64,000 bases of DNA, taken from contig NZ_CP124862.1 in the NCBI RefSeq assembly GCF_030013905.1, positions 930,001 to 994,000 of the forward strand, in the 5' to 3' direction. A model generated the notes under the pieces. That model did no database searches. It saw only the letters and a program-made list of their open reading frames with translations, and had not been told where the DNA came from. Below are positions 25,277 to 33,857 of this stretch, piece after piece. The translations under genes and the position numbers were made by a program. The stretch's first letter is position 1, and the number at the start of each line of letters is the position of its first letter. The stretch is from Petroclostridium sp. X23 (GTDB lineage: Bacteria; Bacillota; Clostridia; SK-Y3).

Positions 25277-26350
25277 TTATATCCCAAAAACTAAATCGCT
25301 TTGCTCCTGAATATTCAATTCTTTAAAATATCGGTTTTCCAACGGTATCCATTCGCAAAGAAATCTTTTTAGCATATTGGCTCCATTTCTTTTTAAAATT
25401 CGCGAACTTTGCTCTTTTTCATCAATATGCAAAAATATTTTTAGATCATAATTGTTTATCAAAGCCGGATGCATACAATAACAGCCCTCTATAATATTAA
25501 GTTTTTGAGGAATGATTGATACTGGCTTTCCAAGAATCATTTGCTTGCAATCATATTTATGATATGAAAATTCTCGGCTACTATTTATCCCATCGATCAC
25601 TTCATGTTTAAAGCGAACATAATCCACATTTCCACCAATCTCTTTTAAACGTTCTTCTGTTTTTAGTTCAGGCGTTAGAAAGAAATCATCCATATGAAAT
25701 ATGTTAGACTCATATACATTTCCTATCAATAAGGCCAATGTACTTTTCCCCGCACCACTGTTTCCTTCAATGGCTATATTGATTTTATCCTTTGATTTCA
25801 TCAATGAGTCGATTCTGCAAAATACATCAAAAAAATCACAGTATTCTGATCTTACAATACGGTATGCAGGAGAATAGTCAGCGCGGTATATCTCACTGTG
25901 ACTAACTGGCAGATAACCTTTTTTCTTATAAGAACACAAATAGGCTTCTAGCCCTTCCACTGAATAAGGGAGCAGTCCTTCCTTGCAGCATTGTCTAAGC
26001 ACATCTAGCTTTTCTTCAAAACTCTGAATGCTTCCATGAATCGAGTTAGCTGTACTTATGAAGAACCTATTTATAGTTTTAAGGCTGATATCATTATATT
26101 TCAGTGCCGTTAAATGAAACCTGCAAAGATTGTTGCCAATATTCTCAAAAACATCATCAGATAACTTTCTATTTGATGAGAGTTGTTCTAAAGAGCGGTA
26201 CTCATCCTGCAATTTACGCAAACTATCATCTTCACTCTCAACCAGATGCCCGCCGGCAAATTCATTCTGATATATTAGCTTAATTATGTCCTGAATTTGC
26301 ATCTTGGGATACAATTCGTACTGTCTGAATAACAAAGCTTTTATGTCCAT
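25277..26350 (-). CDS. P-loop kinase (uridine/pantothenate kinase-like) with N-terminal extension
   Basis: A 357-residue protein. The C-terminal half has a Walker A site GNSGAGKST near residue 196, FHMDDFFLT after strand 2 (as in uridine/pantothenate kinases) and KLNIIEGCYCMHP, all features of the phosphoribulokinase/uridine kinase superfamily. The first ~185 residues (EFAGGHLVESEDDSLRKLQD, FHLTALKYNDISLKTINRFF) are an additional domain that I do not recognise. The ATG lies one base after the stop of the ECF S-component gene, so a kinase acting on the imported compound is a reasonable inference. Substrate unknown. Confidence 0.8.
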   Translation of the reverse strand: MDIKALLFRQYELYPKMQIQDIIKLIYQNEFAGGHLVESEDDSLRKLQDEYRSLEQLSSNRKLSDDVFENIGNNLCRFHLTALKYNDISLKTINRFFISTANSIHGSIQSFEEKLDVLRQCCKEGLLPYSVEGLEAYLCSYKKKGYLPVSHSEIYRADYSPAYRIVRSEYCDFFDVFCRIDSLMKSKDKINIAIEGNSGAGKSTLALLIGNVYESNIFHMDDFFLTPELKTEERLKEIGGNVDYVRFKHEVIDGINSSREFSYHKYDCKQMILGKPVSIIPQKLNIIEGCYCMHPALINNYDLKIFLHIDEKEQSSRILKRNGANMLKRFLCEWIPLENRYFKELNIQEQSDLVFGI

Positions 26351-26351
26351 T

Positions 26352-26888
26352 TCAGTTCACACTTTCTATAAGTTTTGCTCTTGACAGAGCAATGACAACA
26401 ATAGGGATGATAATGATTTGAATCACTATACCTGGAATTGCGTTGAGGAATGCACCAGCCATAAAAAGCTCCCATGTAAATGCAGTCTTGCTCAGTCCGT
26501 ACAGAAAGAGGCTAACGCCTCCCCAAACGATTCTTCCACAAACCATAGACAAAATCAATGTTGCAAATGTGGAGGCATTGTTTTTGGGAAGCAATTTATA
26601 CAGAAGTCCTGACATACAACCATATGTAGCCAGCTCAAAAGCCATAGCTACAGCAGTAGGGAACATAGGTGGCATTCCGAACAACATACTCCTGAAAACA
26701 GGCAAAATAAAACCAATAATCAAGCCATATGGCCACCCACAAATAAAACCACACAGCAAGACAGGAATATGCATTGGTAATAATCTACTTCCTACACTTG
26801 GAATTTGTGCTGTTAGAAATGGCATTAAGAGTCCAAATGCAAGTAACAATCCTGATAATACTAATTGTTTAGTTGACAATTTTTTCAT
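26352..26888 (-). CDS. ECF transporter substrate-binding S component
   Basis: A 178-residue integral membrane protein with six hydrophobic segments. The start KKLSTKQLVLSGLLLAFGLL and the MHIPVLLCGFICGWPYGLII loop are typical of S components that capture vitamins or nucleobases and share the EcfAAT energising module, which is not encoded here. TGGAGGGTGC precedes the ATG at 26888; a longer open frame runs back through the leader hairpin and is not the gene. The kinase gene follows after one base. A promoter and two hairpins lie upstream. Confidence 0.88.
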   Translation of the reverse strand: MKKLSTKQLVLSGLLLAFGLLMPFLTAQIPSVGSRLLPMHIPVLLCGFICGWPYGLIIGFILPVFRSMLFGMPPMFPTAVAMAFELATYGCMSGLLYKLLPKNNASTFATLILSMVCGRIVWGGVSLFLYGLSKTAFTWELFMAGAFLNAIPGIVIQIIIIPIVVIALSRAKLIESVN

Positions 26889-26912
26889 TTTGCACCCTCC
26901 AAAAATAAAAAT

Positions 26913-27020
26913 ACCACGAAGATTTAAACCTTCATGGTTACTAGCAATTTTCATAAAAGCTTTTACACAAAAAAATCAGGGGAATTTCGTGCAGCCTTCA
27001 TGACTGCGTTTATGAATCCC
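26913..27020 (-). promoter_or_regulatory. leader with two terminator-like hairpins, candidate riboswitch or attenuator
   Basis: Hairpin 1 (27020-26979) has an outer GGGATT/AATTCCC stem and inner GCAGTC/GGCTGC stem and is followed by CTGATTTTTTT. Hairpin 2 (26938-26913), ACCATGAAG/CTTCGTGGT, is followed by ATTTTTATTTTT and then the ribosome site of the ECF gene. Both sit between a strong promoter and the gene. I could not match them to TPP, FMN, THF, preQ1 or cobalamin aptamers. Confidence 0.55.
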
Positions 27021-27049
27021 ATATTATACTAATTTTATTAATATGTCAA
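27021..27049 (-). promoter_or_regulatory. sigma-A promoter of the ECF-kinase operon
   Basis: On the minus strand TTGACA (27044-27049), exactly 17 bases, TAATAT (27021-27026). Transcription would start near 27014, immediately before the first leader hairpin. Confidence 0.75.
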
Positions 27050-27067
27050 TTTAGTTTCTTTAATGTT

Positions 27068-27235
27068 TTACAGAAATTTTATTGATGAAAAATCTATATT
27101 CCCTTCATTATCAACAAGCTTAGAATCAGCATGAACATATTCAATTTTTCCAACAAACATCTCATGTGAACCTGTAACGGTAGAGTCTACCACTCTACAT
27201 TCAATATTGACAGGACAATGATCCGAAACCGGAGC
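27068..27235 (-). pseudogene. C-terminal end of a flavin reductase-like gene
   Basis: The frame ending at 27068 reads CPVNIECRVVDSTVTGSHEM, then FVGKIEYVHADSKLVDNEG, the end of flavin-reductase/FMN-binding split-barrel proteins. It is fused in frame to an ABC ATPase fragment, so the 85-codon open frame is a chimera created by deletion. It is not expected to work. Confidence 0.6.
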
Positions 27236-27244
27236 ATTAATTTT

Positions 27245-27385
27245 TATACCGTCACTCAACAGGATCAGATAATCGCTGTAATGTGCTGCCAGATTCAAAT
27301 CATGTAAGGTTAAGATAGCAGTCATTTTTTTCTCTCAAATGCCACGTATTTGTGACTGACATGGCATTTTTTTCAGCATCCATAT
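27245..27385 (-). pseudogene. fragment of a FepC-type ABC ATPase
   Basis: TAILTLHDLNLAAHYSDYLI then LLSDG is the H-loop and following segment of iron-siderophore ABC ATPases (FepC/BtuD type). A preceding HLREK segment matches the family in another frame. Walker A, signature and Walker B are absent. It is joined in frame to the flavin reductase fragment. Confidence 0.6.
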
Positions 27386-27427
27386 CATATTCGCACTCGG
27401 ATTGAAATCTTTTCAAATTATGAATTT

Positions 27428-27660
27428 TCAAAAAATAAATCCTGTTGCTAAAACAGCCAGTACAATCAATGGTGCTGGGATTCTTTTTGTCAATAAGAGT
27501 AGGACAGTAAGAGATATTATCAATCATAAATCCGCTCTTTTGCATCAGAATTACCGCAGCTACAGTAATCAATCCACCTGCAACGGCATTAATACCTTTC
27601 AAAGAAACTTTTATCCCTTTAATTTTCTTTAAGTTTTCCCATATATGAATAAATTCCCTG
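27428..27660 (-). pseudogene. C-terminal remnant of a chromate transporter gene
   Basis: On the minus strand the sequence reads FIHIWENLKKIKGIKVSLKG, INAVAGGLITVAAVILMQKS, and, after a shift of frame, LLLTKRIPAPLIVLAVLATG, then FIF and a TGA at 27428-27430. This is the ending of CHR-family chromate transporters (PF02417). The N-terminal helices are gone. Confidence 0.55.
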
Positions 27661-27790
27661 TTTCTGAAACTCTACTAGCCTGGCCTCAAGCAGAGTTTGA
27701 CAAAAGAAATATCCCAAATTACCTATTAATTACTATATTTAGTGATATTATTATCTACCTCCAAAAAAGCCTAAACTTTGACCTTATTTG

Positions 27791-29023
27791 TTAGCGTATA
27801 TTTCCTACCTGCTTAATACCAACATTAGTATTTACTACAACCTCTACCCTAGGAAACATCTCATCCCATTGGTCTTTAATTTCCACCCAATAAGCCGGCT
27901 CCTCTGTCTTTAATATTCGGCTAAAATGGAAAATATCTGCTCCATATTTCTTTTGCACACTTTCGATGGTTGCTAGGCATTGTTTATTTACCATCTTCGC
28001 AAAAGCTTTTTCAGCTTCTTTTAGATACTCCTCATTAATAATGTGTTTAATAGAACCAGAGTCAGTCTCTTCTGCAAAACCACCTTCCATCTTAATATCA
28101 ACTTTAAAGCTAACTTCTCTTCCCTCAATTATAGGGGTAATCTTTGTCTTAGCTTTGCCCACTTCAAAGGTAATGATTCCATTTTCATCTTGAGGGCATT
28201 TTGCCGTTATCACTCCTCCAAGATACAGGTCACGAACAAGCTTGACATACTCCATTTCTATTGGTGATATCCAGCCTAACATTTTACCTTTTTTAAATAC
28301 GGCAGCAGTATTTGTTTTTAACTCATCTTTAGTCGCTTCTACTCGAGGCAATACAAAGGCTTCACCCTCATTGATGCTTATTGACGCTTCTCCCAAATCT
28401 GTTCTATGAATAATCCTTGAACTTTTGGTTGCATGTTCAGGGAGCTTTGCAAGATAAAGAGATGCATAATCTTCACGGCGAGGAATAACATCTAAAATTC
28501 TTTTTGCTTCTCCTTTACTGATAAATACTCTTGTTCTTCTTCGCATCTCAGGGTCTCTGATAAAAAAATCTATGACATTTTGAATGCCTTGCTTTGCAAC
28601 ATCTTCTGAGATAACAATAACTTGAAGATGTTCATAAAACGGAACTACATCGGTTCGAGAGGCCATTTCCCGATTCATAGATATAAAGGAATTCCCAACC
28701 TGAGTAATATCCCATGTTGCTGCACCATCACCTCCACCGCCCCCACTTCCTGCAGCAGTTCTTAGGGTAGCTTTTTTAATAATAGGAAGCTGGATAGTCA
28801 TAGCATATCTAGGTTCTCCTTCATGAAGCTGCATCTTTTCAAATTTTATCTCTTCTTTTGCAGTTTCTGATTCTTCTCCACTTACTTGTCCTTTTGGAAC
28901 AGGGGGGTAGCTATCAACGGCAACACCGAGGACATATCCACGGTTTTCAATATCTTCTCTGTCCCAGCAACCCGTCATAATACTGAGAACGGAGCATAAA
29001 AACAGTATCAGTATTTTTTCCAT
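27791..29023 (-). CDS. gerAC: Ger(x)C family germinant receptor lipoprotein
   Basis: A 410-residue lipoprotein of the outer face of the inner spore membrane. A signal peptide ends in a lipobox (SIMTGCWD, Cys near residue 19), followed by the family start DREDIENRGYVLGVAVD. Characteristic later segments are VIVISEDVAKQGIQNVIDFF and RDPEMRRRTRVFISKG. Normal length. It overlaps gerAB by 16 bases and is the last gene of the A-B-C operon. The exact germinant cannot be told. Confidence 0.93.
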   Translation of the reverse strand: MEKILILFLCSVLSIMTGCWDREDIENRGYVLGVAVDSYPPVPKGQVSGEESETAKEEIKFEKMQLHEGEPRYAMTIQLPIIKKATLRTAAGSGGGGGDGAATWDITQVGNSFISMNREMASRTDVVPFYEHLQVIVISEDVAKQGIQNVIDFFIRDPEMRRRTRVFISKGEAKRILDVIPRREDYASLYLAKLPEHATKSSRIIHRTDLGEASISINEGEAFVLPRVEATKDELKTNTAAVFKKGKMLGWISPIEMEYVKLVRDLYLGGVITAKCPQDENGIITFEVGKAKTKITPIIEGREVSFKVDIKMEGGFAEETDSGSIKHIINEEYLKEAEKAFAKMVNKQCLATIESVQKKYGADIFHFSRILKTEEPAYWVEIKDQWDEMFPRVEVVVNTNVGIKQVGNIR

Positions 29024-30084
29024 TTTCTAAGCACCTTCCTTTTCTTAATAAGCGTTACTATAAATAGAATCGGCGTAAATCCAAACGCTGCTGTCATTTC
29101 TAACTGTTCAATATATTTTTGAAATCTTATTGTTTCAAGAACGTTACTACTTGCAAGTGAAATAATAACCAGCATCGGAATATGAGCGTAGGCAACATAT
29201 TTTTGATGTTTAGGCTGTATACCAAACATCACAGTAAAATTTCGTACCGACATGAAACAATACATTACCACTGATGTAAATACAACGGAAATCCAAGCAA
29301 CAATAATTAGAACCTCCAATCGTTCCAGCAATGTTACAGGAAATTCTATTGACTTGGCAAGAGAAGCTACAGGATACATCATTTTTTCAGTTGTCAGTGG
29401 GCCGAAGGCGGCCATAGTGACAAAGGTAATTACTGTGGTTAATAATACAGGAATTCCTAGTCCTACCAAATACCATTTGAGTGTTCCTTTTTGTTCAATA
29501 CTATAGCGTAAAATATATGAAATAACTGCATAGCCTATATAGACACTGTAGCCGGGAAGAACACCTTTCAATACATTATCTGTATTTCTAAAAAGAATAG
29601 GTTTTATTCTCGACATATCCACCTGTTGAATAGATAATAAAATGATACTCATCAGCATGACTATCATAATAGGAAAAAGAATATCGATGAGGCCTGCAAT
29701 GGAATAGATATCTCTTTTTACTACCGAGCATACCACTAAAACTATAAAAATGATAACAGCAATATCTGGTGTTCTGTCTAATAAGAATATTTTCATTAGC
29801 TCTGCAAAAATTCTAACGGTAATACCGGGAAGTGACAATACATAAATCATAAGAGGGATTAACATTATTCTACCAAAGAAATTGCCTCCTATCTCTATAA
29901 AAACTTCAGGCAAATCTTTTCCCGGATATAATCTGTACATAAAATATATAAGAAGCCCTATAAAGGAGGCAAGAAGCCCTCCTAAAAACACAGAAATCCA
30001 AGCATCCTGCTTTGCGATAACAGCTAACTCCTGTGAAATCATAAGAAGTCGAACACTCAGGATAGTAGATGCAGTAAGGGTCAT
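29008..30084 (-). CDS. gerAB: GerAB-type germinant receptor permease
   Basis: A 358-residue protein with ten hydrophobic helices, of the APC superfamily spore germination group. From the ATG at 30084 the protein starts TLTASTILSVRLLMISQELA, which is inside the usual first helix. In the same frame upstream, codons 30117-30085 read INNDRLQTIQI, the expected N-terminus, and GGGGAG is well placed for a start at 30117, but that codon is ATC. So either ATC is used, or the start has mutated and translation begins late at 30084. It lies between gerAA and gerAC. Confidence 0.9.
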   Translation of the reverse strand: MTLTASTILSVRLLMISQELAVIAKQDAWISVFLGGLLASFIGLLIYFMYRLYPGKDLPEVFIEIGGNFFGRIMLIPLMIYVLSLPGITVRIFAELMKIFLLDRTPDIAVIIFIVLVVCSVVKRDIYSIAGLIDILFPIMIVMLMSIILLSIQQVDMSRIKPILFRNTDNVLKGVLPGYSVYIGYAVISYILRYSIEQKGTLKWYLVGLGIPVLLTTVITFVTMAAFGPLTTEKMMYPVASLAKSIEFPVTLLERLEVLIIVAWISVVFTSVVMYCFMSVRNFTVMFGIQPKHQKYVAYAHIPMLVIISLASSNVLETIRFQKYIEQLEMTAAFGFTPILFIVTLIKKRKVLRKWKKY

Positions 30085-30118
30085 GATCTGGATGGTTTGT
30101 AATCTATCGTTATTGATT

Positions 30119-31705
30119 TTACTTCTCCCCTTTCCTAATAATTTGTCTTTGAGTATCTTCAGGAGTTAATAACTCAGGACGTTTCCCCATAACTTGCTGA
30201 GGCCCACGAATAAACAAATCCTTCCAATCCCTTATACGATAAGGGGTCAAAGGTTCCATATATCTTACGCCGAAGCTTTTTAGCGAGCATTGATATCCAA
30301 CTAAATAAATCATACCCATGCCAATTCCGAAAGCGCCAAAAGTAGTCCCTAACAGCATAAAAGGTATTCTGAGAATCCTGGTAGCCAGGTTTAAACTGTA
30401 GTCGGGTATAGAGAAAGATGCAATGGCAGTAATGGCAATAACGATAACCATAATAGGACTAATGACCCCTGCCTGCACAGCTGCTTGTCCAATGACCAAA
30501 CCACCTACAATGGATACGGTCTGTCCTACCACCTTAGGCAGACGAATACCGGCTTCCTGCAACAGCTCAAGAGTAGCCTCCATTAAAACTGCTTCGATAA
30601 AAGCAGGAAATGGCACCCCGGCACGGGTTCCAGCAATAGAGAGGGCAAGGTTTGTAGGTATTAGTCCTGGATGAAAAGAAGTAAGAGCAACATATATTGC
30701 AGGGAGTAATGCAGAAATGAATACCGCAACATATCTGCTCATTCTTATGACTGATGAAATAATCCATCTTTCATAATAGTCATCTACACTCTGTAGGAGC
30801 ATCGGATAAGTAGTTGGAACTAATAGTACTGCTGGAGAACCTTCAACTATGATGCCTACTCTGCCTTCTAAAATGCTGGAAACTACTTTATCAGGACGTT
30901 CTGTCAATTGAACCAGCGGAAAAATGGAATGAGGCCGGTCGCTAATTAATTGTTCAATACGTGCCGCATCGCCATGTTGGTCTGTATCAATAGACTTAAC
31001 TCTATTTCTAACCTCATCTACAATTTCAGGCTTTACAATTCCCCTAATATAGACTAAAACGACATTTCCCTTAGACCGTCTTCCTATTTTATATGCCTCA
31101 AAAGATAAATTGGGGTCTCTGAGCTTTTTGCGGATAAGACCCATGTTATCTTTTAATTGTTCAATAAATCCTTCTTTGGGTCCTTTAACTGAAGGTTCGG
31201 TAGCCGGCTCTTCTATAGAGCGTCCCGCATATCCCTTGCTGCTAATAATAAGACCTTTGTCATAGCCTTGAACAGCCAAGAAAGTATCCCCTGATAATAC
31301 AGCTAGAATAATATCATCAAAACTCCATACTTCTTGAACAGTTCCTGTACTAATCATAGAATCTTTGATTCTTTCAAAATTAATCTTTGTTTCTTTACCA
31401 TCTGTAATTACGGCAGACTCAATGGTTAAAGGCTTAATGATATGCTCCAATATTAAATCTTCTTTTGTTAGATTGTCAATAAATATAACAGCAGCACTGA
31501 TGTTCTGACCGTTAACTTTAAACTTTCTGCTCTTAACATCAAAACTGTTACCCATATATTTTTCTATCTGTTTGATATTTTTGTCTAAGTCTTCTGAAAG
31601 TACAAGGGTTTTTAAATGCTCGACCTTTTTACTTTCTTCATCTTGTCGCCTTCCTCGGTCTTGCCCTTTTCTTATTATCTTTTTTAAAAAACGTGTCATA
31701 CTCAT
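30119..31705 (-). CDS. gerAA: GerAA-type germinant receptor subunit
   Basis: About 528 residues from the ATG at 31705 (SMTRFLKKIIRKGQDRGRR); the frame is open to 31801 and an ATG at 31726 is another option. An N-terminal hydrophilic region (to about 280) is followed by membrane helices, with landmarks RPDKVVSSILEGRVGIIVEG, FHPGLIPTNLALSIAGTRAG, VPFPAFIEAVLMEATLELLQ and FSIPDYSLNLATRILRIPFM. It forms the receptor with GerAB and GerAC. First gene of the operon. Confidence 0.93.
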   Translation of the reverse strand: MSMTRFLKKIIRKGQDRGRRQDEESKKVEHLKTLVLSEDLDKNIKQIEKYMGNSFDVKSRKFKVNGQNISAAVIFIDNLTKEDLILEHIIKPLTIESAVITDGKETKINFERIKDSMISTGTVQEVWSFDDIILAVLSGDTFLAVQGYDKGLIISSKGYAGRSIEEPATEPSVKGPKEGFIEQLKDNMGLIRKKLRDPNLSFEAYKIGRRSKGNVVLVYIRGIVKPEIVDEVRNRVKSIDTDQHGDAARIEQLISDRPHSIFPLVQLTERPDKVVSSILEGRVGIIVEGSPAVLLVPTTYPMLLQSVDDYYERWIISSVIRMSRYVAVFISALLPAIYVALTSFHPGLIPTNLALSIAGTRAGVPFPAFIEAVLMEATLELLQEAGIRLPKVVGQTVSIVGGLVIGQAAVQAGVISPIMVIVIAITAIASFSIPDYSLNLATRILRIPFMLLGTTFGAFGIGMGMIYLVGYQCSLKSFGVRYMEPLTPYRIRDWKDLFIRGPQQVMGKRPELLTPEDTQRQIIRKGEK

Positions 31706-31872
31706 CGCACCGTCCACATATTTCATCTTCAAGTAATAGTTATATCCACATATTAAAGAATTTATTATTTTAGTACTATCAAAACACAAGTCAGAAAACA
31801 TACTTCAAAGAGTAGTTAACAGTTCAGCCAGACTAAAAAGTAAACTTTAAAACAGGTATTGATTCAAAAATC

Positions 31873-31904
31873 AAGGGACTGTTCACTCAAGTGAACAGTC
31901 CCTT
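31873..31904 (-). terminator. terminator after the binding-protein genes
   Basis: AAGGGACTGTTCACT and AGTGAACAGTCCCTT form a perfect hairpin with a CA loop. On the minus strand it follows the small gene at 31910 and is trailed by GATTTTTG. Confidence 0.85.
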
Positions 31905-31909
31905 CAAAA

Positions 31910-32029
31910 TTATTCATTTACTTTTTCCTCTAATCCCTTTACTAAGCGAATATATTTACCTTGCACATCTTTCTTTTCTGCTTCAGCTTCAAAGGTAACA
32001 CATTCTTCATTAATCTTATATAGTATCAT
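31910..32029 (-). CDS. small 39-residue protein coupled to the binding-protein gene
   Basis: The ATG at 32029 overlaps the stop of the binding protein as ATGA. The product is hydrophilic (MILYKINEECVTFEAEAEKK, then DVQGKYIRLVKGLEEKVNE) and the hairpin terminator follows within 6 bases of its stop, so it fits neatly into the transcript. I do not recognise a family. It could be a translated small protein or chance. Confidence 0.45.
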   Translation of the reverse strand: MILYKINEECVTFEAEAEKKDVQGKYIRLVKGLEEKVNE

Positions 32030-33288
32030 TTATGTGCGGTATCTATCTTTTCTAATAGCTCTTTGAGTGTTTGTTGACTATTATCAAACAAAATACTATC
32101 CAGACCTCTTATCAGCTCACCTATAAATGCTTTCGAATTTTCAGGATAGCCGAAATCTTCTGCATATTGTAACATAGGCTGTATCGCCTTTGTTTTCGGA
32201 TACAACTGATAATAACGATCTTCCAACTTTGTAATGGTCGGATGAATTCCTACTGCATTCATTAATTTCTCTTGCGCTTTTTCTCCTGCTAAATAAACTG
32301 CTGCTTTCACTGCTGCTGTCTTATCTTTTGCATCGCTCAAAACTACAATGGCATCTGAATGCATGGTTCCTGCTTTCCTAGTCCCTTCAGGAATTGGTAG
32401 TATTTCATATGGAAGATCCGGCGCTACCTCTTTCAGGTATCCGATATACCACCATCCTCCCGTCGTCATTGCAGATTTTTTGTTTGCAAAAACCTCACCA
32501 TCCCACCCATAACCTAACTGCTTTGGAGCAACTGCTAATTTCTGATTATACATCTCTATAATAAATTTAAGCGCATTAATATTCTCTTCAGAATTGATGG
32601 TTCTGCCATTTCCCCATCCGCCACCAAAAGATAGTACATAGTTCGTAATATGGTATTCGTGATTGTTCAGTCCCAACCCAAACACTCCATCTTTTGTAAG
32701 AACTCCAGCTGCTTTTCTTACTTCTTCCCATGTAGTAGGATATTCTCCTAGTCCTGCCTGTTCCCACAAATCTTTATTAATAAAGAACATGGCCGGTGCT
32801 GCACTTACCGGAATCCCAAACAATTGATCATTAATGGTCCAAATTCTTTTAGAAGATTCTCGATAAATACTTAAGTCAACATTCTCTCTTTTTATAAATT
32901 CATTAATAGGCAAAATGACTCCTTTTACGGCATATTCATAATAACCTTCATTTGTTAATTTAACAATATCCGGAGCAGTTTTTGCCGCTATTTCTGCAGG
33001 AAGTTTGTTCCAAAAAGTGTCGCTATCCATGTATGATCTTACCTCTATTTTAATACCCGGCTGATAATTCTCTATTGCTCTTGCAATTTCTTTTTGTACC
33101 TCTATCTCTGTTTCAGTTCCCCAAAGACCATAAGTAATTGTGACATTGCCTTCTTCTTGGCTGCTACTTATACTACCCTTTTTATTTACCTGCTCACATG
33201 CTCCCAAAGTCATCACAAGTATGAATAACACACTTATTATAATATTAATCCTTCTAAAATCTATGACATTCCTATTAGATGCTACCAT
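32026..33288 (-). CDS. ABC-type sugar-binding lipoprotein, orphan
   Basis: About 420 residues. A signal peptide with lipobox VMTLGAC is followed by VTITYGLWGTETEIEVQKEI and typical family-1 extracellular solute-binding protein segments (YPTTWEEVRKAAGVLTKDGV, FANKKSAMTTGGWWYIGYLK). No permease or ATPase gene is next to it, so it either serves a distant transporter or acts as a ligand sensor. GGGGAT precedes the ATG at 33288; a GTG at 33291 is the alternative. The gerA operon lies downstream and a diguanylate cyclase diverges upstream. Confidence 0.88.
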   Translation of the reverse strand: MVASNRNVIDFRRINIIISVLFILVMTLGACEQVNKKGSISSSQEEGNVTITYGLWGTETEIEVQKEIARAIENYQPGIKIEVRSYMDSDTFWNKLPAEIAAKTAPDIVKLTNEGYYEYAVKGVILPINEFIKRENVDLSIYRESSKRIWTINDQLFGIPVSAAPAMFFINKDLWEQAGLGEYPTTWEEVRKAAGVLTKDGVFGLGLNNHEYHITNYVLSFGGGWGNGRTINSEENINALKFIIEMYNQKLAVAPKQLGYGWDGEVFANKKSAMTTGGWWYIGYLKEVAPDLPYEILPIPEGTRKAGTMHSDAIVVLSDAKDKTAAVKAAVYLAGEKAQEKLMNAVGIHPTITKLEDRYYQLYPKTKAIQPMLQYAEDFGYPENSKAFIGELIRGLDSILFDNSQQTLKELLEKIDTAHK

Positions 33289-33424
33289 CACCCTATCCCC
33301 TTAAACCTCTTTAATATTCAATAATCGGACAATCTCACTGCTTAAGTTGTTCTTCAGCAAGATGCCTCTAATATACTGTTGCACTTGTTTTTTAAAATCA
33401 AATATTCATTATAGTCTTTACTCA

Positions 33425-33580
33425 TTACAAAATTATGATTTGATATCCCTGACTTATGTACAACGGCATTGAAGGATGACCGTCCATTTCATCTCTTATA
33501 GGGATACCCGTTTTCTCATTGTATTCAAGGACGCTTATCTTTGCAGAACAAGCTTTACAGATGCAATCTATCAATCCCAT
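33425..33580 (-). CDS. small protein with a Cys pair, 51 residues
   Basis: Encodes MGLIDCICKACSAKISVLEY, then NEKTGIPIRDEMDGHPSMPL and YISQGYQIIIL. The C-x-C-x-x-C start is zinc-ribbon-like. AAGGAA abuts the ATG, and a TTG two codons later is better spaced from it. It follows another small gene on the same strand after 35 bases. I do not know the family; the coherent composition is the reason for calling it. Confidence 0.4.
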   Translation of the reverse strand: MGLIDCICKACSAKISVLEYNEKTGIPIRDEMDGHPSMPLYISQGYQIIIL

Positions 33581-33615
33581 TTCCTTACTTTAATATATAA
33601 CTGATTTTTTGACTT

Positions 33616-33777
33616 TTATTTTACATCTGATTCCCATAGTAACAGCCTCTTGTCTTTGTCGACAAGAATAGCAGAATAGGGTCCTGAATCGAACATGGTA
33701 TAAAAAACTGTTTCCAGTTTTCTTGAGATTTTGTCTATCGTATGGTATTTTAAATATGCACTTTTGAAATCTTCCAA
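33616..33777 (-). CDS. small hypothetical protein, 53 residues
   Basis: A TTG at 33777 is 8 bases after AGGGAGTG. The product EDFKSAYLKYHTIDKISRKL, ETVFYTMFDSGPYSAILVDK, DKRLLLWESDVK reads like a compact alpha/beta protein, more coherent than the overlapping frame that starts with GTG a few bases earlier. Family unknown. Probably co-transcribed with the small Cys-containing gene downstream. Confidence 0.4.
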   Translation of the reverse strand: MEDFKSAYLKYHTIDKISRKLETVFYTMFDSGPYSAILVDKDKRLLLWESDVK

Positions 33778-33857
33778 GAACTTTCACTCCCTAAAAAATC
33801 TTATATATATTCTTGATGTGTTCCGAGGTCATTCTGCTTCTAAATCATAATCTTATC

